A DNA stretch of 12,308 nucleotides from Bordetella parapertussis (lineage in GTDB: Bacteria; Pseudomonadota; Gammaproteobacteria; Burkholderiales; SG8-39). The stretch is from assembly GCA_945869935.1 (NCBI GenBank), contig CAMBSA010000010.1, positions 1-12,308 on the forward strand, given 5' to 3'. The notes under the pieces were generated by a model. The model had not been told where the DNA came from. It worked only from the letters and a program-made list of their open reading frames with translations, and did no database searches. Shown piece after piece: positions 7,160-12,308 of this stretch (positions are counted from its first letter, which is position 1; every line of letters begins with the position of its first letter). The translations under genes and the position numbers were made by a program.

Positions 7160-7195
7160 GCTCTGACACGGTGGCAGGAAATACATCCACTCCAA

Positions 7196-7225
7196 ACGAA
7201 AGGCCGCCTTCTGGCGGCCTTTCGT
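7196..7225 (-). terminator. Rho-independent terminator of clpS-clpA
   Basis: A perfect 13-base-pair stem (7196-7208 with 7213-7225) with the loop AGAA on the minus strand lies 20 bases after the clpA stop. On the transcript the stem ends in CCTTTCGT followed by TT, so the U-run is short. The stem stability and the position between clpA and the fcc promoter make a terminator the best reading. Confidence 0.85.
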
Positions 7226-7245
7226 CTCGCAGTGGACCCCGCCTA

Positions 7246-9519
7246 TCAGGTCTGGGGAGCAACTTCAGGTTGCTTCTTTTCCACGAACTGCAGTAGGACT
7301 TTCCCGGATTCATCAATGTCAATTGTGACTCGACCGCCATCGGCGAGTTTGCCGAACAGCAATTCGTCAGCCAAAGCGCGCCTGATCGTATCCTGAATGA
7401 GCCGGGACATCGGTCGCGCACCCATAAGAGGGTCAAATCCGTTCTTCGCAAGCCATTCCCTTAGCTTGTCTGTAAAAAGAGCCTCGACTTTCTTCGCTTC
7501 GAGTTGAGCCTCCAGTTGCAGGAGGAATTTGTCCACAACTCGGAGGATGATGTCGTTGTCAAGTGCCCGGAAAGATATGGTGGCATCGAGGCGATTCCGG
7601 AATTCCGGAGAGAACATCCGCTTGATTGCCTCCATTTCGTCGCCGACTTCCTTCTTGGCGGTAAAACCCATGACCGCCTTGTTCAGTGCTTCCGCGCCCG
7701 CATTGGTCGTCATTATTATCGTGACGTTCCGGAAGTCAGCCTTGCGCCCGTTATTGTCGGTCAGAGTGCCGTGATCCATCACCTGCAGAAGGATATTGAA
7801 AATGTCCGGGTGAGCCTTCTCGATTTCGTCCAGAAGAAGCACGGAGTAGGGCTTCTTAGTGACGCCCTCTGTCAGGAGGCCACCCTGGTCGAATCCGACG
7901 TATCCGGGAGGCGCGCCGATCAGTCGCGATACGGCATGGCGTTCCATGTATTCCGACATATCGAAGCGAATCAATTCCACTCCGAGAATTAGCGCCAACT
8001 GTCGCGCGACCTCGGTCTTTCCGACACCGGTGGGGCCAGAGAAAAGGAAACTGCCAATCGGCTTCTGGGGGCTGCCAAGACCCGATCGCGCGGTGCGAAT
8101 CGCCGACACAAGCGCATCGATCGCCTTTTCCTGGCCAAAAACGACCGCCTTGAGATCCCGATCGAGTGTTTTCAGTGCGGTGCGATCATCCTGTGACACC
8201 GACGCAGGAGGGATTCTCGCGATTTTTGCGACGATTTCCTCGATTTCGAGTTTTCCGATGACCTTCTTTTGCTTGGATTTAGGGAGAATTTTTTGCGCCG
8301 CACCGGCTTCGTCGATGACGTCAATCGCTTTGTCTGGAAGATGGCGATCGGTAATATACCGGGCTGACAACTCAGCAGCGGTTTCGAGAGAGGCGAGATT
8401 GTATTTGACGCCGTGATGCGCTTCAAAGCGCGACTTCAGGCCCTTGAGGATCTGTACGGTTTCGTCGATCGACGGCTCGGGCACATCGATTTTCTGGAAT
8501 CGACGGGATAACGCATGGTCCTTCTCGAATACTCCGCGGTACTCGTTATAGGTTGTAGCTCCAATGCACTTTAGCGCCCCCGAAGATAGTGCTGGCTTGA
8601 GCAAGTTGGACGCATCAAGGGTGCCTCCCGATGCTGCACCTGCGCCAATCAGAGTATGGATTTCATCTATGAAAAGAATCGTATTGGGGTTGTCGACAAT
8701 CTGTTTTAGCACAGCCTTCAGACGCTGTTCGAAGTCACCACGGTATTTTGTGCCTGCCAGCAGGGCGCCCATGTCGAGTGAATGGACTTGGCAACGAGCC
8801 AGAATTTCGGGTACCTGACCCTCGACAATGCGCCGTGCCAGACCTTCTGCGATTGCTGTCTTGCCGACGCCAGCTTCGCCCACCAGCAACGGGTTGTTTT
8901 TTCTTCTTCGGCAGAGCGTTTGAATTACGCGTTCGAGTTCGCGATCGCGCCCGATCAGCGGGTCTATCTTGCCAACCAGCGCGAGCGCATTCAGGTTTGA
9001 CGTGTACGTTTCGAGCGCTCCACCGGACTGCTGCTCTTCTGTTGTCTGTTCTTCCTGTTCCGCCGGCTTTTGCTCTTTTGTTGCCGGAGCCTTGGTAATA
9101 CCATGCGAAATGAAATTTACAACATCGAGACGGGTTACCCCTTGTTGGTGGAGGAAATAGACAGCGTGCGAATCCTTTTCGCCGAAGATCGCGACGAGTA
9201 CGTTGGCGCCTGTAACTTCCTTTTTCCCGGAGGACTGGACGTGAAGGATTGCTCGCTGAATAACACGCTGAAATCCCAGCGTCGGCTGGGTGTCAATTTC
9301 CTCGGTACCGGCTACGGTAGGAGTATGCGCGTTGATAAAGTCTGCAAGTGCCTTCCTTAACTCGTCGATGCTTGCTGCGCAGGCGCGCAGCACTTCTGCC
9401 GCGGTCGGGTTGTCCAGTAGGGCGAGAAGCAGATGCTCCACAGTAATGAACTCATGCCGCTTCTGGCGGGCCTCTACAAATGCCATGTGCAGACTGACTT
9501 CGAGTTCTTGCGCGATCAT
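7246..9519 (-). CDS. clpA: ClpA, AAA+ ATP-binding subunit of the ClpAP protease
   Basis: ClpA is the cytoplasmic unfoldase that feeds substrates, including ClpS-delivered N-degron proteins, into the ClpP peptidase. At 757 residues it has the usual length. The N-terminal Clp repeat domain is at 1 to about 142, followed by a Gln/Glu/Lys-rich linker (about 145-168). AAA+ module 1 has Walker A GEAGVGKT (214-221), pore loop GTKYRG (256-261) and Walker B ILFIDE (281-286). Module 2 has Walker A GPTGVGKT (495-502), pore loop GYVG (539-542) and Walker B VLLLDE (560-565). The absence of a coiled-coil middle domain separates it from ClpB. The ClpP-docking loop reads MGF (617-619) where E. coli ClpA has IGL. 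The ATG directly abuts the clpS TAG, and its ribosome site GGAGGAAA lies inside clpS, so translation is probably coupled. Confidence 0.97.
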   Translation of the reverse strand: MIAQELEVSLHMAFVEARQKRHEFITVEHLLLALLDNPTAAEVLRACAASIDELRKALADFINAHTPTVAGTEEIDTQPTLGFQRVIQRAILHVQSSGKKEVTGANVLVAIFGEKDSHAVYFLHQQGVTRLDVVNFISHGITKAPATKEQKPAEQEEQTTEEQQSGGALETYTSNLNALALVGKIDPLIGRDRELERVIQTLCRRRKNNPLLVGEAGVGKTAIAEGLARRIVEGQVPEILARCQVHSLDMGALLAGTKYRGDFEQRLKAVLKQIVDNPNTILFIDEIHTLIGAGAASGGTLDASNLLKPALSSGALKCIGATTYNEYRGVFEKDHALSRRFQKIDVPEPSIDETVQILKGLKSRFEAHHGVKYNLASLETAAELSARYITDRHLPDKAIDVIDEAGAAQKILPKSKQKKVIGKLEIEEIVAKIARIPPASVSQDDRTALKTLDRDLKAVVFGQEKAIDALVSAIRTARSGLGSPQKPIGSFLFSGPTGVGKTEVARQLALILGVELIRFDMSEYMERHAVSRLIGAPPGYVGFDQGGLLTEGVTKKPYSVLLLDEIEKAHPDIFNILLQVMDHGTLTDNNGRKADFRNVTIIMTTNAGAEALNKAVMGFTAKKEVGDEMEAIKRMFSPEFRNRLDATISFRALDNDIILRVVDKFLLQLEAQLEAKKVEALFTDKLREWLAKNGFDPLMGARPMSRLIQDTIRRALADELLFGKLADGGRVTIDIDESGKVLLQFVEKKQPEVAPQT

Positions 9520-9828
9520 CTAAGTTTCCTCCATCACGCACTGCAAAGGGTGCTGGTGCTTTCGGGCATACGCAGCCACCTGCTCAACCTTGGTGGTCGC
9601 TATATCTTTAGGGTAGACACCGCAGACCCCCATGCCTTCTCTATGCACTTTGAGCATGACTTGCGTCGCCTTCTCCCGATTCAGTGAGAAGAACTTCTGC
9701 AGAACCAGAACGACGAACTCCATCGGAGTGTAGTCGTCATTCAGTATGATGACTTTGTATAGCGGTGGTGGCTTGAGTTTGCTCTTCTTTGCCTCAAGAA
9801 CTGTACCGTCCCTAGCCCGTGTCGCCAT
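9520..9828 (-). CDS. clpS: ClpS, N-degron adaptor of ClpAP
   Basis: ClpS binds proteins with destabilising N-terminal residues and delivers them to the ClpA N-domain. The protein has 102 residues. A flexible N-terminal tail (1-20) is followed by the core with [10 protein letters not shown] (30-39), which supplies the binding-pocket residues Asn30, Asp31, Thr34 and Met36, and by His62 in KVHREG. These correspond to the known pocket of E. coli ClpS. The tail EKATQVML...GVCGVYPKD is also characteristic. The ATG at 9828 has no clear Shine-Dalgarno within ten bases upstream. It is the first gene of clpS-clpA, with zero bases between the stop of clpS and the start of clpA, and it is divergent from the cold-shock gene. 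Confidence 0.97.
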   Translation of the reverse strand: MATRARDGTVLEAKKSKLKPPPLYKVIILNDDYTPMEFVVLVLQKFFSLNREKATQVMLKVHREGMGVCGVYPKDIATTKVEQVAAYARKHQHPLQCVMEET

Positions 9829-10222
9829 ACGTATCGCAAGTTAAGTCAGAAGATAGCGTGCGTCAAACGCCTTAGTGCAAGCCCTGTACGAGAGGTAATC
9901 GCGACAGATCATGCAGGGTCCATGCAATCTGTCACCAGAACACTCACCCACCCTACCTTCGTTTGAATTGCCGGATCGCATATTGTCATTATTTTTACAC
10001 GATTCGAGCTGTCTCCTGTTGGGGGAACTTTTTAATTGTTCGGGAGACTTGCGGATGGCCGGATTTCCTCGCTTTTGAGGCGTCTTGAGGACTATTTTCA
10101 AAACGCGTAAAAAAGCGGCGTGTCTGTTTCTTCGTGTGCTTTCGTGGACGCGGGTCAGAGTGTTCCTGACGAACCAGGCTTGGTCCGGCTACGTACGGAG
10201 GTCAGCGAGTGAGGAAGGATCT
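9829..10222. other. Intergenic region between clpS and cspD (394 bases)
   Basis: No convincing gene lies in this stretch between the divergent genes. It holds the clpS promoter region near clpS and a 31-base imperfect dyad at 9903-9933. Nearer the cold-shock gene there is a six-base inverted repeat GTCTCC/GGAGAC (about 10010-10045), a direct repeat of TTGAGG at 10075-10080 and 10085-10090, and a small hairpin GTCAG/CTGAC (about 10155-10171). I could not find a convincing sigma70 promoter for the cold-shock gene. The T-rich and foldable stretch before it could be a long structured leader, as in E. coli cspA, but that is inference. A frame open upstream of the cold-shock ATG to 10085 does not look like protein. 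Confidence 0.6.
9838..9880 (-). promoter_or_regulatory. Candidate clpS-clpA promoter region
   Basis: Two overlapping weak possibilities exist on the minus strand. TTGACG (9861-9866) with TAACTT (9838-9843) and 17-base spacing would start transcription about three bases before the clpS ATG, giving an almost leaderless mRNA. TTGCAC (9875-9880) with TATCTT (9850-9855) and 19-base spacing would start near 9843. Neither is strong; the choice cannot be made from sequence. Confidence 0.3.
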
Positions 10223-10429
10223 ATGCCAAACGGTACCGTGAAATGGTTCAACGATGCTAAGGGGTTTGGCTTTATCACGCCGGACGATGGGAGCGAGGAC
10301 TTGTTCGCTCATTTCTCAGCGATACAGATGAGCGGCTTCAAGGCTCTCAAGGAGGGGCAGAAAGTCAGGTTCGAGGTCACTCAGGGACCCAAGGAAAAAC
10401 AGGCGTCAAATATCCAGTCCAACAGTTGA
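10223..10429 (+). CDS. cspD: Cold-shock domain protein (CspA/CspD family)
   Basis: This is a 68-residue single-stranded nucleic-acid-binding protein with one OB-fold, expected to act as an RNA chaperone or in replication control. It begins [18 protein letters not shown], so RNP1 (KGFGFI at 13-18) is intact. RNP2 reads DLFAHF (26-31), with FAH as in CspD rather than the FVH of CspA. The chosen ATG has the purine-rich GAGGAAGGA (10211-10219) a few bases upstream and gives the standard family length, although the frame stays open 46 codons further back. Position next to clpS, divergent, is the classical location of cspD in E. coli and supports that symbol, but paralogues in this family are easily confused. 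It converges on icd, with a shared hairpin between them. Confidence 0.93.
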   Translation: MPNGTVKWFNDAKGFGFITPDDGSEDLFAHFSAIQMSGFKALKEGQKVRFEVTQGPKEKQASNIQSNS

Positions 10430-10444
10430 CGCGCAAGTAACGCG

Positions 10445-10473
10445 AAAAAAAAACGGGCGCTCTCCGCGCCCGT
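10445..10473 (-). terminator. Rho-independent terminator of icd (hairpin also after cspD)
   Basis: ACGGGCGC (10453-10460) pairs with GCGCCCGT (10466-10473) around a five-base loop. Read on the minus strand it is followed by nine T (complement of A run 10445-10453), a textbook terminator 33 bases after the icd stop. On the plus strand only CTATTTGG follows, so termination of cspD would be weaker. Confidence 0.92.
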
Positions 10474-10506
10474 CTATTTGGTCAATCGATTACCGATATT
10501 TCCCGG

Positions 10507-11721
10507 TCAGTTCATTTTGTCCCGAAGGCCGGCGTCTACGGCATCCATGAACGCTTCGGTTGTCAGGTAGGGGTGGTCCGGCCTGATCAGGATCGCAAGA
10601 TCCTTGGTCATTTCGCCTGCTTCGACCGTATCCACGCACACCTTTTCCAGCGTTTCCGCAAAATTCACCACCTCGGGTGTTCCGTCCATGCGGCCACGGT
10701 ACTGCAGACCGCGTGTCCAGGCAAAAATGGATGCGATGGGGTTTGTGGAGGTCGGCTTTCCCTGCTGGTGCATGCGGTAGTGCCGCGTGACCGTGCCGTG
10801 CGCCGCTTCGGATTCCACGGTCTTGCCGTCCGGTGAGGTGAGGACGGAGGTCATCAGGCCCAAGGATCCGTATCCCTGCGCTACGGTATCCGATTGCACG
10901 TCACCGTCGTAGTTCTTGCAGGCCCAGAGGTATCCGCCACTCCATTTCAGGTTCGAGGCGACCATATCGTCAATCAGGCGGTGTTCGTACGTAAGTCCCT
11001 TGCCGTCAAAGGCCTTCTTGAACTCGTTCTCAAAAATCTCCTGGAAGAGATTCTTGAAGCGGCCGTCATAGACCTTCAGGATCGTGTTCTTCGTCGACAG
11101 GTATACGGGGTAATTTCTTGCGATAGCGTAGTTAAAGCACGCACGAGCAAAGCCCTTAATGGACTCGTCGAGGTTGTACATCGCCATGACGACGCCGCCC
11201 CCGGGAGCCTTGAATACCTCCTTTTCGACGGGCGCACTGCCATCGCTGGGGGTGTAGACCAGTTTCAGAGTACCGGGGCCGGGAAACTGGTAGTCGGTGG
11301 CGCGGTACTGGTCGCCAAAGCCGTGACGAGCCACCACCACCGGTGTACTCCAGTGAGGGACAAGCCGGGGCACATTTTTGCAGATGATCGGCTCACGAAA
11401 AATCGTGCCATCGAGGATATTGCGGATAGTCCCGTTCGGGCTTTTCCACATTTGCTTGAGTTTGAATTCCGTTACTCGAGCTTCATCCGGGGTAATCGTC
11501 GCACATTTGATCGCTACGCCGTGTTTCTGGGTTGCCTTGGCAGAGTCGATCGTGATCTGGTCATCGGTGCGATCCCGCGCTTCGATTCCCAGGTCGTAAT
11601 ACTTGAGGTCGACATCGAGGTACGGCAGTATCAGCTTTTCGCGAATACGCTGCCAGATAATGCGCGTCATCTCGTCCCCATCCATCTCGACGATTGGGTT
11701 TTTGACCTTGATCTTGCTCAC
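10507..11721 (-). CDS. icd: NADP-dependent isocitrate dehydrogenase, dimeric eukaryote-like class
   Basis: This enzyme oxidatively decarboxylates isocitrate to 2-oxoglutarate in the TCA cycle, making NADPH. The best start is the GTG at 11721, with AGGAG seven bases upstream, giving 404 residues beginning MSKIKVKNP. The longer frame to 11790 is not IDH-like. Substrate motif SPNGTIRN is at 94-101, followed by Arg109 (FREP), Arg132 in [12 protein letters not shown], catalytic Lys211 (STKNT), metal ligands in RLIDDMV (248-254) and YDGDVQSD (271-278), and the NADP site HGTVTRH (308-314). These fall at almost the same numbers as in human IDH1, so this is the homodimeric eukaryote-like class. It is neither the E. 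coli Icd class nor the large monomeric IDH. All catalytic residues are present. The gene is convergent with cspD and divergent from the small basic protein gene. Confidence 0.95.
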   Translation of the reverse strand: MSKIKVKNPIVEMDGDEMTRIIWQRIREKLILPYLDVDLKYYDLGIEARDRTDDQITIDSAKATQKHGVAIKCATITPDEARVTEFKLKQMWKSPNGTIRNILDGTIFREPIICKNVPRLVPHWSTPVVVARHGFGDQYRATDYQFPGPGTLKLVYTPSDGSAPVEKEVFKAPGGGVVMAMYNLDESIKGFARACFNYAIARNYPVYLSTKNTILKVYDGRFKNLFQEIFENEFKKAFDGKGLTYEHRLIDDMVASNLKWSGGYLWACKNYDGDVQSDTVAQGYGSLGLMTSVLTSPDGKTVESEAAHGTVTRHYRMHQQGKPTSTNPIASIFAWTRGLQYRGRMDGTPEVVNFAETLEKVCVDTVEAGEMTKDLAILIRPDHPYLTTEAFMDAVDAGLRDKMN

Positions 11722-11840
11722 GCAGAAGCTCCTGTGGCGGGTGGTTGTTTGTAAAAGGTGGGGTATGCAAATCGAAGCCCTGGCCCGCACGGCTGCCCAA
11801 GGCCACGAATTCGAAGCACCGAGCCCCTCATGTGGTCGTC

Positions 11841-11849
11841 AGTATACCA
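11841..11849 (-). promoter_or_regulatory. Candidate extended -10 promoter of icd
   Basis: On the minus strand TGG directly precedes TATACT (11841-11846), giving an extended -10 element with TG at 11848-11849. No -35 sits at the right distance; a perfect TTGACA at 11875-11880 is 28 bases away, too far for the same promoter. Transcription would begin near 11834, leaving a leader of about 113 bases before the icd GTG. Confidence 0.45.
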
Positions 11850-11910
11850 AACGACACGAGTTGCTTCCCCGGAGTGTCAACCGGCGGCGGCACTAATGCG
11901 TTACCCGCCA

Positions 11911-11948
11911 ATCGCCTCGCCCGGAATATTGGGTCCCGGGGAGGCGAT
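11911..11948 (+). promoter_or_regulatory. Strong hairpin in the leader of the small basic protein gene
   Basis: ATCGCCTC (11911-11918) pairs with GAGGCGAT (11941-11948), and CCCGG (11920-11924) with CCGGG (11936-11940). This makes 13 base pairs with one bulged G (11919) and an 11-base loop. CAAT/ATTG just outside could lengthen it. It lies 36 bases before the ATG at 11985 and about 25 bases before its ribosome site. No T-run follows, so it is not a standard terminator. A leader structure or a protein-binding site is possible; function is unknown. Confidence 0.55.
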
Positions 11949-11984
11949 ATTGCTGCGTATCGCTGCTTCCTAAAAGGGAATTAT

Positions 11985-12197
11985 ATGAAAGCTGTACTTA
12001 CTGCCGTTGTTGCACTGGCGATTGCCTCCTTGAGTTCGATCTCGCTTGCGCAACAGCCTGCCCCTGCGCAGCCTGCCGCACAACAACCTGCCCCCGCAGC
12101 GGAAGCCACGAAAGCGAACGCGCCCAAGGCGGGAAAGGCCAAGGAGAAAAAAGCAAAAGGGGCAAAGAAAGCGAAGCGTCGCGCAAAGGCTAACTGA
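11985..12197 (+). CDS. Small exported Ala/Pro/Gln- and Lys-rich basic protein, function unknown
   Basis: This is a 70-residue protein with a clear Sec signal peptide (MKAVLTAVVALAIASL..., cleavage about 22 after SLA). The mature part is strongly biased: a Gln/Pro/Ala stretch (about 23-40), then a Lys/Ala/Gly/Arg tail (48-70) with repeated KAK, AKK and KGAKK steps. The mature region has no aromatic, Cys or Met residues and would be disordered and strongly positively charged. The general style resembles periplasmic acid-shock protein Asr and the tails of histone-H1-like proteins, but I see no diagnostic motif and name no function. The ATG is supported by AAGGGA, six bases upstream. It stands alone, divergent from icd, behind a 13-base-pair hairpin. 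The export signal and ribosome site argue for a real gene. Confidence 0.78.
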   Translation: MKAVLTAVVALAIASLSSISLAQQPAPAQPAAQQPAPAAEATKANAPKAGKAKEKKAKGAKKAKRRAKAN

Positions 12198-12308
12198 GAA
12201 CCGTTCGATACGGTCCAATCGGGTTTGGGTGGCGGATCGTTTGCTTCGGGTCATTTGCCGTCAACCTGGAACCGGATTGCGCGTTATTTGAACTGACCGG
12301 ATGGAAAT

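Noticed and set aside
7089..7451. N-terminal extension of the cytochrome c gene
   Set aside because: The extension is antisense to clpA and crosses its terminator and the fcc promoter; the ATG at 7088 has a ribosome site and begins a signal peptide.
7859..8416. Plus-strand open frame of 185 codons inside clpA
   Set aside because: It is a shadow of the clpA AAA+ domains, whose motifs on the minus strand are intact.
9841..10101. Minus-strand open frame of 86 codons just upstream of clpS
   Set aside because: It starts at a TTG without a ribosome site, runs through the promoter region and the dyad, and its translation shows no family resemblance.
10085..10222. N-terminal extension of the cold-shock protein
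   Set aside because: The frame is open but not protein-like; the ATG at 10223 has a strong ribosome site and gives the standard 68-residue length.
10894..11754. Long plus-strand open frame (286 codons) antisense to icd
   Set aside because: It lies wholly against the strongly supported icd and its leader, shows no family motif, and is the usual by-product of GC-rich codon use.
12198..12308. ACCGT/ACGGT hairpin (12200-12214) after the small basic protein gene as a terminator
   Set aside because: Only five base pairs and no T-run; nothing else is identifiable in the last 111 bases.

Overview
The window looks like ordinary chromosome from a betaproteobacterium, most likely a sulfur-oxidising or Rhodocyclales-type one. 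I base this on protein resemblance, on the block cspD-clpS-clpA beside icd, and on a flavocytochrome c sulfide dehydrogenase gene pair. This is inference; no 16S or other taxonomic marker lies in the window. I see no tRNA, rRNA, CRISPR array, insertion sequence or phage gene, and I do not see an undescribed multi-gene system.

Layout. (1) 1-2331, plus strand: the C-terminal part of an MscS-type mechanosensitive channel running in from the left edge, then a membrane fatty-acid desaturase with a long extra C-terminal tail. A bidirectional terminator at 2355-2386 closes this block. (2) 2424-3661, minus strand: radC, then rpmB-rpmG (ribosomal proteins L28 and L33) behind a strong sigma70-type promoter. 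(3) 3719-5444, plus strand: coaBC (coenzyme A synthesis) and dut (dUTPase), divergent from radC. The same radC-rpmB-rpmG / coaBC-dut arrangement is known from E. coli. As given, dut carries a one-base frameshift in a GGGG run. (4) 5495-7088, minus strand: a monoheme cytochrome c followed by an FccB-type flavoprotein, a small sulfide-oxidation operon. (5) 7246-9828, minus strand: clpS-clpA, the N-degron adaptor and AAA+ unfoldase of the ClpAP protease, divergent from a cold-shock protein gene at 10223-10429. (6) 10507-11721, minus strand: an NADP-type isocitrate dehydrogenase of the eukaryote-like dimeric class. (7) 11985-12197, plus strand: a tiny exported Ala/Pro/Lys-rich basic protein preceded by a strong hairpin.

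Most genes are housekeeping: translation, CoA synthesis, nucleotide-pool sanitation, proteolysis and the TCA cycle. The lifestyle-specific part is the fcc pair, which would oxidise sulfide in the periplasm and pass electrons to cytochrome c. The points most worth a second look are the dut frameshift, the desaturase tail resembling the end of an ISL3-type transposase, the possible Tat-plus-lipobox signal on FccB, the hairpin ahead of the small basic protein, and the 31-bp dyad between cspD and clpS.
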